DNA from: JAXHUH01 sp034211175
GTDB lineage: Bacteria > Actinomycetota > Acidimicrobiia > Acidimicrobiales > CAIXPF01
Length of the DNA stretch: 24,606 nucleotides
Reading direction: 5' to 3'
Assembly (NCBI GenBank): GCA_034211175.1
Contig: JAXHUH010000156.1
Location: 1 to 24,606 of the forward strand
Part shown: positions 14,453-22,541 of the stretch, one piece after another
Layout: each line of letters begins with the position of its first letter
Position numbering within the stretch: position 1 is the stretch's first letter
Position numbers and translations under genes: made by a program
The notes under the pieces: model-generated
What the model saw: the letters and a program-made list of their open reading frames with translations, nothing else
Told to the model about the DNA's origin: nothing
The model's database searches: none

Positions 14453-16746
14453 CGGGAGCGGACGGGAGCACGGCGCCTGGCCGCGGCGACGCGCTTCTCA
14501 CCAATCGGTTCGCCGGCCGGTTCGGCGCCGTGCTCGCCGGTGTCGGGAGCCTGATCATCGGAACCTTGGCCGTGCTCCGCGCCGAGGGGCCCACGGCATG
14601 GCTGCTCTTCGGGCTCGCGGGGATCGGCGTGGCCACCGGCGTCGTGATGTTCCGTGTGGACTGGGACCGGTACCCGGCGAGCCGCCTGCTCGTCGTCGTG
14701 CCGATCGCGCTCCTGTGCCTGGGTGGCAACAACGCGCTGAACCCCGACCCGTTCATGGGCGGGGTCCAGTACCCGTGCCTCGCGATCTGGATCGGCATCT
14801 CGCAGCGCCCCGGTGTGGCGGCACTGTCCGCCCCGTTGCTGGCCGTTGCCTACGCGACGCCGCTCGCCGTCGTCGACCCGCGCCCCGAGTTGTGGTCGGC
14901 CGCGGTGGCCATGGCCGTGTCGTGCGCGTTCGCCGGAGAACCGGTGGCCTTCCTCGCCGGCCGGCTCCGGTCGATGTCCGAGGCCCAGCGCCGCAGCCAG
15001 GAGCGTCGCTTCGAGGCGATGCTCGGGCAGTCGTCCGACTTCACGCTGCTGTTGGACGCGCAGCTGCGGGAGCGGTTCGTGAGCCGCGGCGTCGAGCGGA
15101 TGCTCGGTACCGGTCCCGACCGCGGCTCGATCCTTCGCGACCGGCTCCTTCGCGACCGGCTCCATCGCGAGGACCGGGCCGCGGCTCACGCCGCGCTCGC
15201 CGAGCTGGCAGCGGAGCCCGGTGGCACTCGCACGTTCCGCGCCCGCATGCTCCGGGGCGACGGGACGTGGGCCGAGACCGAGGCCGCCGGGCGCAACCTG
15301 CTCGACGACCCCGACGTCGGCGGCCTGCTCCTCGCGGTGCGCGACGTCAGCGACCGGGTCGAGCTGGAGCGCGAGCTGGAGCGCCGGGCGACCCACGACG
15401 AGCTCACCGGGCTGTGCAACCGCCGCGGCCTCTACGAGCGGCTGGCCGCCGTGGGCGACGCCGACGAGCGGGTCGCGTTCCTCTACTGCGACCTCGACAA
15501 CTTCAAGGACATCAACGACGAGCTCGGCCACCGCGTCGGTGATCGGGTGCTCATCGAGGTCGCGGCGCGGCTGTCGAGCGCCGTGCCCCATCCCCACACC
15601 ATCGCCCGCCTCGGCGGGGACGAGTTCGGGGTCCTCCTGATCGGCGCGGACGAGGCGCTCGCCCGGCGCCAGGCCCGGGAGATCGTCGACGCCATCGGCC
15701 ACCCGCTGCCGCTCGACGACCGCACGATCGTGCCCGCCATGAGCGTCGGCGTCGCCGCCTCGAGCACGATGCGGGGCCGACCGGCACTCGACGACCTGTT
15801 GGCCGACGCCGACCTCGCCATGTACTCGGCGAAGACCGAACGGGCCGAGGGCGGGGTGCGGGCGTTCGACCCCCGGCTCCGCTCGGCGTTGGTCGAGCGG
15901 ACCCAGCTCCACCGGGAGCTGCGCTCCGGCCTCCGCAACGGCGAGATCACGGTCCACTACCAGCCGATCATCTGCCTCCTCACCGGCCACGTCGTGGGCC
16001 TCGAGGCGCTGGCCCGCTGGCACCACCCGGTGCGCGGCCTGCTGCCCCCGGGCCTGTTCATCGGCCTCGCCGAGCGGACCGGCCTCGTCGCCGAGCTCAA
16101 CGACATCGTGATGGCGACGGCGTGCGCCGACCTCGCCGACCTGCGCCGGCGCGACCCCCGGTTCGCCGAGGTGTACGTCGCGGTGAACACCACAGCCGTC
16201 CAGTACGGCGACGACATGCTGATCGAGCGGGCCGGCGCCCACGTCACGGCCAACGACCTGCGACCGCTCGACCTGTGCCTCGAGCTGACCGAGAGCGAGC
16301 CTCTCACCGGTGACGACGCCATGGAACGGGTCGCCCGACTCCGTCGCGTCGGCTTCCGCCTGGCGATCGACGACTTCGGGACCGGCTACTCGTCGTTGCG
16401 CTACCTCCACGAGCTCGCCGTCCACGTGGTGAAGATCGACAAGGGGTTCACCGACGGGGTCGTCGACGGCGGCACCCGCTCGCTGATCCGCTCGATCGTC
16501 GAGATCAGCCGCGGCCTCGGCATGACCACGATCGCCGAGGGCGTCGAGCTCCCCGAGCAGGCGCGCATCCTGCGCGAGCTCGGGGTCGTGCACGCCCAGG
16601 GCTACCTCTACGCCCGCCCGGCGCCCGTCGAGGCGATCGTCGACGTCGTGACCGGGCTCGCCGGTGGACCGGCGCGCGCCACCGGCCCCGACCCGGTCCG
16701 GTCGGTGCTTCAGCCCTCGGCGACCGGGGTCGATGAGCGACTGTGA
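14449..16746 (+). CDS. Membrane PAS-GGDEF-EAL protein, first of tandem pair
   Basis: A 765-residue cyclic di-GMP turnover protein. It starts at GTG 14449; an ATG ten bases upstream is out of frame. Residues about 24-175 form several membrane segments of an unnamed sensor region with GGVQYPCLAIWIGISQRPGV. A PAS/PAC-like domain follows (about 195-302, ending LLLAVRDVSDRVELERELERR). The GGDEF domain has GGDEF at 389-393, with no RxxD inhibitory site five residues before it. The EAL domain has EALAR (519-523), NTTAVQ, ELTES, DDFGTGYSS (641-649), KIDKGF and EGVE, so metal-binding residues appear intact. Both synthase and phosphodiesterase activity look possible; which dominates is unknown. Its TGA overlaps the start of its paralogue. 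The PAS region contains an in-frame 15-base tandem repeat. Confidence 0.93.
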   Translation: MTGADGSTAPGRGDALLTNRFAGRFGAVLAGVGSLIIGTLAVLRAEGPTAWLLFGLAGIGVATGVVMFRVDWDRYPASRLLVVVPIALLCLGGNNALNPDPFMGGVQYPCLAIWIGISQRPGVAALSAPLLAVAYATPLAVVDPRPELWSAAVAMAVSCAFAGEPVAFLAGRLRSMSEAQRRSQERRFEAMLGQSSDFTLLLDAQLRERFVSRGVERMLGTGPDRGSILRDRLLRDRLHREDRAAAHAALAELAAEPGGTRTFRARMLRGDGTWAETEAAGRNLLDDPDVGGLLLAVRDVSDRVELERELERRATHDELTGLCNRRGLYERLAAVGDADERVAFLYCDLDNFKDINDELGHRVGDRVLIEVAARLSSAVPHPHTIARLGGDEFGVLLIGADEALARRQAREIVDAIGHPLPLDDRTIVPAMSVGVAASSTMRGRPALDDLLADADLAMYSAKTERAEGGVRAFDPRLRSALVERTQLHRELRSGLRNGEITVHYQPIICLLTGHVVGLEALARWHHPVRGLLPPGLFIGLAERTGLVAELNDIVMATACADLADLRRRDPRFAEVYVAVNTTAVQYGDDMLIERAGAHVTANDLRPLDLCLELTESEPLTGDDAMERVARLRRVGFRLAIDDFGTGYSSLRYLHELAVHVVKIDKGFTDGVVDGGTRSLIRSIVEISRGLGMTTIAEGVELPEQARILRELGVVHAQGYLYARPAPVEAIVDVVTGLAGGPARATGPDPVRSVLQPSATGVDERL
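15131..15170 (+). repeat. In-frame 15-bp tandem repeat within PAS region
   Basis: TCCTTCGCGACCGGC occurs twice without spacing (15131-15145, 15146-15160), followed by a partial third copy with one change (TCCATCGCGA). The unit is five codons, giving LRDRL, LRDRL, then HRED. Gains or losses of a unit would keep the frame. The paralogue has a different, longer acidic insert at this place. Confidence 0.75.
16728..16746 (+). repeat. 19-base direct repeat at junction of the two GGDEF-EAL genes
   Basis: This is identical to 14434-14452. Here it encodes the last residues VDERL of the first protein and contains the GTGA overlap with the second start. Confidence 0.7.
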
Positions 16747-19046
16747 GAACGCGGTCCGCCCGCCGGGCGCCAGCGCCGGCCGACGCCCTGGTGAGCCCCG
16801 GCTTCGCCGGTCGGGTGGGCGGCCTGCTCTCCATCTTCGGCGGGACGCTGCTGCTCATCGCGGCGTCGGTGTCGGACGGGGCGTTCGAGCTGTGGGCAAC
16901 CGTCTCGGTCGGTGCGGCATCGGTGCTCTTCGGGCTGGTGTGCACCCGGATCGACTGGGATCGGCGCTCGCCGTACGCGGTGCTGGTCATCGTGCCCGTC
17001 GCCATCGTCGCGCTCGGGGTCTTCAACGGCATCCGCCCCGACCCGTACCTGGCCGGCCTGCAGTACCCGATCGTCGGTCTGTGGGTCGGGATGTCCCAGC
17101 GCTCCGGGGTGCCGGCGCTGGTCGCGGTGTTCCTCGGCATCGGCTACGCCGTCCCGCTGGCGATCGTCGACCCGACGCCGTCGCTTGCGGTCGCCGGGCC
17201 GACGCTGGCGCTGGTCAGCGCCGCCGCCGGGGAGACGGTGGCGTACCTCGCCGGGCGGCTGCGGCGGGCCCACGAGAAGGAGCGTCGCCGCCAGGGTCGC
17301 CGCTACGAGGCGTTGCTGGCACAGTCGTCGGACTTCACGGTCCTCGTCGACGCCGACGGTCACGTCCGCTACGTGAGCCGGGGCATCGAGCGCATGTTGG
17401 GGCGGGAACGGCGGGAGAACGGCCCGCCCGGGGCGCTCGACGAGCACGAGCACGATGACGAGCCCGGAGCGGGAGATCGGACACCGGCGGAGGTGTCCCT
17501 CGCCGAGATGCTCCATCCCGACGACCTCGGCGCGGCGCTGACCGAGCTCGCCGAGCTCGCCGCGGAGCCGGGGCGGTCCATCGTCTTTCGCGGGCGCATG
17601 GCCCGGGCCGACGGGACCTGGGCGGAGATCGAGGCCGCGGGGCGCAACCTGCTCGACGACCCCGATGTCGCGGGCCTTCTGTTCGCGGTGCGCGACGTGT
17701 CGGACCGCCGCGAGCTCGAGCGTGAGCTGGAGCGGCGCGCCACCCACGACGAGCTCACCGGCCTCCACAACCGGTGGGGCCTGTTCGAGCGGCTCTCGCA
17801 GGCGCACCACGAGACCGGTGATCTCGCGCTGCTGTACTGCGACCTCGACCGGTTCAAGGACGTGAACGACGAGCTCGGCCACCGCGCCGGCGACGCCCTC
17901 CTGCGCGAGGTGGCCCTCCGTCTGACCACCGTCGTCCCCGACGGGCACACCATCGCCCGTCTCGGCGGCGACGAGTTCGGCATCCTGCTGCGCAACGTGG
18001 ACGAGCCGATGGCCCGAGCCGTGGCCGAGGAGATCGTCGCGGAGCTCTCCCGCCCCGTCGTCATCGGCCACAGCACCGTCACGACCTCGGCAAGCGTCGG
18101 GGTGGCCACCGCCACGGGGGCGCGCTCACGGCCCGCGCTGGACGCCCTCCTCGCCGACGCCGACCTCGCCATGTACGCGGCCAAGTCCGACGTCGGCGGC
18201 GACCGGGTCCGCTCCTACGACGCCGGGCTGCGCGCCGCGCTGCTCGACCGCACCCAGCTCCAGCGTGAGCTGCGTGCCGGACTCGAGCGCGACGAGATCG
18301 TGGTCCACTACCAGCCGATCGTCCGGCTCTCCGACGGCCGACCCGTCGGGCTCGAGGCCCTCGCCCGCTGGCAGCACCCCGAGCGCGGCCTGCTGCCTCC
18401 GGGCCTGTTCATCGGGCTCGCCGAGCAGACCGGGCTCGTGGCCACGCTCAACGAGCAGGTCCTGGCCCGGGCGTGCGCCGACCTCGCCGAGCTGCGACGC
18501 CGCAGCCCGCGCTTCGACGCCACCTACGTGTCGGTCAACATGTCCGCCGTCCAGCTGTCCGACGACCGCCTGGTCGAGCTCGTCGGCGCCAACCTCACCG
18601 CCCACTCGCTCGAGCCGGACCGCCTGTGCCTCGAGGTCACCGAGGGGGAGCCGCTCGTCGGCGACGAGGTGGTGGCGCGGATGCGTCGGCTCCGCCGGAT
18701 CGGGGTGCGCCTCGCCGTCGACGACTTCGGGACGGGGTACTCGTCGCTGCGCTACCTCCACAAGCTACCGCTCGACACGATCAAGATCGACAAGGGGTTC
18801 ACCGACGGCGTCGGCGGACCGGAGGCGCGTTCGCTGGTGCGCTCGATCGTCGAGATCGGCCGCGGGCTCGGCATGACCACGGTCGCCGAGGGGGTCGAGC
18901 ACCCGAACCAGGTGATCGCGCTCCGCCGGCTCGGTGTCGAGCTCGCCCAGGGCTTCCTGTACGCGCGGCCCGTGCCGTTCGGGCAGCTCCCGGCGACTCT
19001 GGCCGGCCTCGCCGACGAGGACCGACCGGTCATCGGCGTGCCCTGA
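16743..19046 (+). CDS. Membrane PAS-GGDEF-EAL protein, second of tandem pair
   Basis: A 767-residue paralogue of the preceding gene, starting at GTG 16743 inside a GTGA overlap. The first 220 residues align without gaps to the first copy: membrane segments to about residue 175 (with AGLQYPIVGLWVGMSQRSGVPAL), then PAS. At 221-250 it carries an acidic, His-containing insert (DEHEHDDE) not found in the first copy. GGDEF is at 408-412, again without an upstream RxxD site. The EAL part retains EALAR, NMSAVQ, EVTEG, DDFGTGYSS, KIDKGF, EGVE and QGFLYARP. Both catalytic domains look complete. The charged stretch after the membrane region (RRAHEKERRRQGRRYEALL) resembles a signalling helix. Probably co-expressed with its partner; a heterodimer is possible but not shown. 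Confidence 0.93.
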   Translation: MRTRSARRAPAPADALVSPGFAGRVGGLLSIFGGTLLLIAASVSDGAFELWATVSVGAASVLFGLVCTRIDWDRRSPYAVLVIVPVAIVALGVFNGIRPDPYLAGLQYPIVGLWVGMSQRSGVPALVAVFLGIGYAVPLAIVDPTPSLAVAGPTLALVSAAAGETVAYLAGRLRRAHEKERRRQGRRYEALLAQSSDFTVLVDADGHVRYVSRGIERMLGRERRENGPPGALDEHEHDDEPGAGDRTPAEVSLAEMLHPDDLGAALTELAELAAEPGRSIVFRGRMARADGTWAEIEAAGRNLLDDPDVAGLLFAVRDVSDRRELERELERRATHDELTGLHNRWGLFERLSQAHHETGDLALLYCDLDRFKDVNDELGHRAGDALLREVALRLTTVVPDGHTIARLGGDEFGILLRNVDEPMARAVAEEIVAELSRPVVIGHSTVTTSASVGVATATGARSRPALDALLADADLAMYAAKSDVGGDRVRSYDAGLRAALLDRTQLQRELRAGLERDEIVVHYQPIVRLSDGRPVGLEALARWQHPERGLLPPGLFIGLAEQTGLVATLNEQVLARACADLAELRRRSPRFDATYVSVNMSAVQLSDDRLVELVGANLTAHSLEPDRLCLEVTEGEPLVGDEVVARMRRLRRIGVRLAVDDFGTGYSSLRYLHKLPLDTIKIDKGFTDGVGGPEARSLVRSIVEIGRGLGMTTVAEGVEHPNQVIALRRLGVELAQGFLYARPVPFGQLPATLAGLADEDRPVIGVP

Positions 19047-19077
19047 GCCGCGCCGCGTCAGGCGTTCGGCACACCGG

Positions 19078-19098
19078 CGGGCGGGCCGAGGTCGCCCG
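19078..19098. terminator. Possible hairpin between convergent genes
   Basis: In the 52-base gap between the EAL gene stop and the methyltransferase stop, CGGGCG (19078-19083) and CGCCCG (19093-19098) can pair over a 9-base loop. No T-run accompanies it, so intrinsic termination is uncertain. Confidence 0.3.
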
Positions 19099-19908
19099 TC
19101 AGGGCACCCGGCACAGGACCTCGCCGTGGAGCACGGCGAACCAGCCGTCCCCGTCGTCCGCCCACCGGCGGAACGCGGCGGCCATGTCGGCGAGGTCGTC
19201 GGGCGGGGCCAGGCCCTGCTCGGTGAGCTGGGTGGCGAGGGCCGACGACGTCACCCGGTCGGCCCACAACCCGCCCCACCAGCTCCGGTCCTCCGGGGTG
19301 GCGAAGCACCACACCGATGCGCTCGGCGTCACGTCGTCGAACCCGGCGGCGTGGGCCCAGCCGAGCAGGTGGCGGCCGGCGTCGGGCTCGGCGCCGTTGG
19401 CGCGTGCCGCCGCACGGTAGCGGTCGAGCCACCGGTCGAGCCGCGGGTCGGCCGGCGCCCACGTCATCGCCGCGTAGTCGGCGTCGCGGCAGGCGACGAC
19501 GCCGCCCGGGCGGCACACCCGCGCCATCTCGACCAGCGCCGCCACCGGGTCGGTGAGGTGTTGGAGCACCTGGTGGGCGTGGACGACGTCGAAGCTGTCG
19601 TCGGCGGCGTCGAGGGCGTACACGTCGCCCACGGCCGCGGAGGCGTTGGCCGCGCCGCGGGCCGAGATCGCGGCCGTCGCCTCGTCGACGACGGACTCCG
19701 CCCGGTCGATGCCCAGCACCCGGCCGTCCGGGCCGACCAGATCGGCCAGGTCGCACGTGATCGTGCCCGGTCCGCAGCCGACGTCGAGGACCCGGTCTCC
19801 CGCCCGCAGGTGGCCCAGCAGGTAGCCGGCCGAGTTCTCGGCGGTGCGCCAGCGATGGGATCGCAGGACGCTGTCGTGGTGGCCGTGGGTGTAGCGGTCG
19901 TCGCGCAT
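19099..19908 (-). CDS. SAM-dependent class I methyltransferase
   Basis: A 269-residue protein from ATG 19908 (MRDDRYTHGHHDSVLRSHRW); an in-frame TTG at 19944 would add 12 residues. I prefer the ATG because the YTHGHHxSVLRSHRWRTAENSA opening is characteristic of this methyltransferase group. Motif I is VLDVGCGPGTITCDLA, followed by LGIDRAESVVDEA (acidic residue for the SAM ribose), GDVYALDAADDSFDVVHAHQVLQHLTDP and MARVCRPGGVVACRD. The C-terminal part (ADYAAMTW, GRHLLGWAHAAGFDDV) is usual for UbiE/MenG-like enzymes acting on small molecules. The substrate cannot be told. It is transcribed divergently from the LysR gene, which may regulate it. Confidence 0.9.
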   Translation of the reverse strand: MRDDRYTHGHHDSVLRSHRWRTAENSAGYLLGHLRAGDRVLDVGCGPGTITCDLADLVGPDGRVLGIDRAESVVDEATAAISARGAANASAAVGDVYALDAADDSFDVVHAHQVLQHLTDPVAALVEMARVCRPGGVVACRDADYAAMTWAPADPRLDRWLDRYRAAARANGAEPDAGRHLLGWAHAAGFDDVTPSASVWCFATPEDRSWWGGLWADRVTSSALATQLTEQGLAPPDDLADMAAAFRRWADDGDGWFAVLHGEVLCRVP

Positions 19909-19947
19909 GCGGTCAGCCTGCGCCGAGCCAGCCTCATTGTCCAAGAG

Positions 19948-19987
19948 ATTCGATGCACGTTCGGCATAAGCTGCGCGAATAGCATCG
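19948..19987. promoter_or_regulatory. Nested inverted repeats between divergent methyltransferase and LysR genes
   Basis: The 83-base divergent gap holds ATTCG (19948-19952) paired with CGAAT (19976-19980), and CGATGC (19951-19956) paired with GCATCG (19982-19987). LysR regulators typically bind dyad symmetry in such gaps. TAGCAT (19980-19985) fits a TAnnnT -10 seven bases before ATG 19992, which would give a nearly leaderless LysR transcript. Confidence 0.35.
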
Positions 19988-19991
19988 GGTG

Positions 19992-20885
19992 ATGGCCCGG
20001 ACCGAGTGGTTGCGCACCTTCGTGGCCGTCCACCGGTGCGGCTCGGTGACCGAGGCCGCCAGACGACGGGCCATCTCCCAGCCCGCGGCCAGCCAGCACC
20101 TCGCCGGCCTCGAACGGGCGGTGGGCGAGCCGCTGTTCCGGCGCGCCCCGACCGGCATGGAGCCGACCGAGGCCGGTCGGGCCCTGTACCTCGAGGTCGC
20201 GGACACGCTCGACCGGCTCGAGCGGGTGCTCGGCGGGCTCGACGCCGGCCGGCTCGAGCGGAGCGACCAGCCGGTGCGCCTCGGGTGCACGGCGGAGTAC
20301 CTCGCCTGCGTCGCGCTGCCGTGCGCGGCGGCCGCAGGGGTGGCGGTGGCCGCCCGGTTCGGCGACGACGAGCAGCTGCTGGTGGCGCTCGAGCGGGGTG
20401 AGCTCGACGTCGCCATCACGTCGACGACGCCACCGCGCCGCTCGGTCGTCGCCGAACCACTGGGAGAGAGGCGCTTCGTCCTCGTCGTCGACCCCGGATC
20501 GCGCCCCGATGACCTCACGAGCCTCGACGAGCTCGCCGCGTGGCTGCCGGGGCGTCCGTGGGTGAGCTACAGCGACGAGCTGCCCATCACCCGCCGGTTC
20601 TGGCAGCACACCCTCGGGGTGCCGTTCGGGGCCCGTCTCCGGCTGGTCGCGCCCGACCTGCGGGCGGTCGCCGACGCGGTGGCGCTCGGCCTCGGGGTCA
20701 GCCTGCTGCCCACCTACGTGTGCGACGCGCCGATGGTCGAGGGGCGGATCGTCGAGCTGTTCCCCGTCGGCGACTCGGTCGTCGCGGAGCCGTGGTTCGC
20801 CTGCACGCGCGGTCCGGAGCCGCCGCGCGCCGACGTCGCCGCGCTGGTCGACGCGTTGCGCAACCGCCGCGCCGGCGGGCCCTGA
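19992..20885 (+). CDS. LysR-type transcriptional regulator
   Basis: A 297-residue regulator starting at ATG 19992, with GTG 19989 directly before it as alternative. The N-terminal winged helix-turn-helix reads LRTFVAVHRCGSVTEAARRRAISQPAASQHLAGLERAVGEPLFRR, ending in the usual PTEAGRALY. The effector domain begins around residue 90 (VRLGCTAEYLACVALP) and contains GELDVAITSTTPPRRSVVAEPLGERRFVLVVDP and LGVSLLPTY. The length fits a complete LTTR. It probably represses its own gene and controls the divergent methyltransferase, as is common for this family; the effector is unknown. Confidence 0.93.
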   Translation: MARTEWLRTFVAVHRCGSVTEAARRRAISQPAASQHLAGLERAVGEPLFRRAPTGMEPTEAGRALYLEVADTLDRLERVLGGLDAGRLERSDQPVRLGCTAEYLACVALPCAAAAGVAVAARFGDDEQLLVALERGELDVAITSTTPPRRSVVAEPLGERRFVLVVDPGSRPDDLTSLDELAAWLPGRPWVSYSDELPITRRFWQHTLGVPFGARLRLVAPDLRAVADAVALGLGVSLLPTYVCDAPMVEGRIVELFPVGDSVVAEPWFACTRGPEPPRADVAALVDALRNRRAGGP

Positions 20886-20962
20886 CCCGCGCGATCGCCG
20901 ATCGTCGTGCCACCGGGGCATTGGTGCTCATCCGCGGGCCCCGATCGACCGAAGACGCTCTT

Positions 20963-21739
20963 ATGGCGAACGCCCCCCAGTCGCCCTTGAGTCACCTGCG
21001 TACCCGCTCGATCGAGCTCAACCGCGCCTTCGTGCTCGTGCCCCCGCTCGTCGAGCGCACCCGCGTCCTGTCGCTCAACGCCCGCCTCGTCGCGCAGAAG
21101 CTCGGGACCGAGGGGGGCCCGTTCGACGTCGTCGCCCAGTCGCTCGGCACGTTGGGCCATCGCCTGTCGGAGATCGTGATCGAGCTCGACAGCTCCATCG
21201 GTCCGATCGTGCGCACCATCGCCAAGCTGAGCCTGCACGAGGACCGGCTCCACAAGTTCGCCGCCGCGCTCTCGTGCGGCGGCGGTGTCGACTGGCGCGA
21301 CCAGGACATCGTGCGGCTCGCGCTGGAGCGCAACGCCGAGGACGCGATGCGGGCCTACGTCGCCGACCTCGTCAGCCGCGACCGGCGCGAGGCCGTCATC
21401 GGCACCGTCCTGCGCGAGCGACGTGGCCTGCTCGCCGGCCTGGTCGTGCTCGAGCACGACGCGTACGGCCTCGCCGAGCACCTCATGCTCGTCGAGCGGG
21501 CCGCCCGCGTCGAGAGCTTCGTGATCGGGGTGAACGCACGCGTGGAGGCCGGCCGGCTGGAGGACCCCTCCGGTGGGTTGGCGTCGCTGGCCGACGACAT
21601 CCAGGACCTGTGCCTGGCGACCTCGAGCGCCGTCGCCGACGCCACGCGGGTGGCGAAGACCTTCATCGGCGACATCCGAGTCCTGACCAAGCCGCTTCGC
21701 AGGGAGCTGCGCAAGCAACGGGAGGCCGCGGCCGCATGA
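20963..21739 (+). CDS. Soluble chemoreceptor-hairpin-like protein paired with ODP
   Basis: A 258-residue protein from ATG 20963, with no signal peptide or membrane helix. It is probably largely helical. Residues about 32-68 (VLSLNARLVAQKL, then GGPFDVVAQSLGTLGHRL) match the pattern of the methyl-accepting chemotaxis protein hairpin (LLALNAAIEAARAGE, then GRGFAVVAxEVRxLAxRS), although the Glu/Arg tip residues that bind CheA/CheW are not conserved. The remainder (about 90-258) is helical without a recognised domain. Its stop overlaps the start of the ODP-like gene (ATGA). ODP proteins in some bacteria are encoded beside a chemoreceptor homologue, which supports the reading. I infer a receptor-like partner for the diiron sensor; direct signalling to CheA is not shown, and no chemotaxis genes are in the window. 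Confidence 0.65.
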   Translation: MANAPQSPLSHLRTRSIELNRAFVLVPPLVERTRVLSLNARLVAQKLGTEGGPFDVVAQSLGTLGHRLSEIVIELDSSIGPIVRTIAKLSLHEDRLHKFAAALSCGGGVDWRDQDIVRLALERNAEDAMRAYVADLVSRDRREAVIGTVLRERRGLLAGLVVLEHDAYGLAEHLMLVERAARVESFVIGVNARVEAGRLEDPSGGLASLADDIQDLCLATSSAVADATRVAKTFIGDIRVLTKPLRRELRKQREAAAA

Positions 21740-22476
21740 TCTCCGAGACGCTCTTCGACGACGGCGTCCGCAAGTGGGTGTTCTTCGGGCGGGACCCGGA
21801 GCGCCCGGGGCACATCATCGACACCAACGAGTACCTCGTGGCCCACGACGGCAAGGGCACGCTCCTCGACCCGGGGGGCATCGAGGTGTTCCCGGCCGTG
21901 GTCACCGCCGTGTCGAGCGCGACCGACCTGAACGTCGTCGAGTCGATGCTGGCCAGCCACCAGGACCCCGACATCATCTCGTCGCTGTCGCTGTGGTCGA
22001 AGCTGATCCCCGACCTGAAGGTGTACTGCAGCCGGATCTGGTCGGACTTCCTCAGCCACTTCGAGTTCGACGTGAACTTCGTGCTCGTGCCCGACGAGGG
22101 CGGCCCGCTCCCGCTGAACGGCTCCACCGACCTGCAGATCGTCCCGGCCCACTACTGCCACTCGTCGGGCAACTTCAGCGTCCACGACCCGCGGGCCAAG
22201 ATCCTGTTCTCGGGCGACATCGGCGCCGCACTCCTGCCGGACACCCACCAGGACATCAAGGTCAAGAACTTCGACGACCACATCCGGTTCATGGAGGGGT
22301 TCCACCGGCGGTGGATGCCGTCGATGGACGCGAAGAGCCGGTGGGTCGAGCGGGTGTCGGCCCTCGACGTCGACCTCATGTGCCCCCAGCACGGCGCCAT
22401 CTTCGAGGGCGAGGACGTCGGCCGGTTCCTCCAGTGGTTCGACGAGCTCGAGGTCGCCAGCGCGATCCAGGTCTGA
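21736..22476 (+). CDS. ODP-like diiron metallo-beta-lactamase-fold protein
   Basis: A 246-residue protein, starting at ATG 21736 in an ATGA overlap, with a good GGAGG ribosome binding site at 21721-21725. The fold opens with the DTNEYLVAHDGKGTLLDPGG strand motif common to flavodiiron-type MBL proteins. Candidate metal ligands are in SHQDPD (H75, D77, D79), AHYCHSSGN (H139 and H142), FSGDIG (D161) and CPQHG (H219). This HxDxD arrangement replaces the usual HxHxDH of hydrolases and resembles the ODP (oxygen-binding diiron protein) group, studied in Treponema denticola as an oxygen/iron sensor acting with a chemoreceptor. No flavodoxin domain follows, so it is not a complete flavodiiron reductase. 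Likely senses or binds oxygen; other MBL activity cannot be excluded. Confidence 0.8.
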   Translation: MISETLFDDGVRKWVFFGRDPERPGHIIDTNEYLVAHDGKGTLLDPGGIEVFPAVVTAVSSATDLNVVESMLASHQDPDIISSLSLWSKLIPDLKVYCSRIWSDFLSHFEFDVNFVLVPDEGGPLPLNGSTDLQIVPAHYCHSSGNFSVHDPRAKILFSGDIGAALLPDTHQDIKVKNFDDHIRFMEGFHRRWMPSMDAKSRWVERVSALDVDLMCPQHGAIFEGEDVGRFLQWFDELEVASAIQV

Positions 22477-22486
22477 TCGGCCGGGT

Positions 22487-22504
22487 CCGGGCGATCAGGC
22501 CCGG
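22487..22504. terminator. Possible hairpin between convergent genes
   Basis: CCGGGC (22487-22492) and GCCCGG (22499-22504) form a 6-bp stem with a 6-base loop in the 65-base gap between the ODP-like gene and the convergent hydrolase gene. Further GC-rich palindromic sequence follows. There is no T-run, so this is only a candidate. Confidence 0.35.
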
Positions 22505-22541
22505 TCGGGCCGGTCCGTCGGGCCCGGGCGGTGGCCGGAGC

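Noticed and set aside
13606..16593. 995-codon minus-strand open frame
   Set aside because: It lies opposite the DDAH-like and first GGDEF-EAL genes, is low-complexity and charged, and has no domain. Such antisense frames are expected in very GC-rich DNA.
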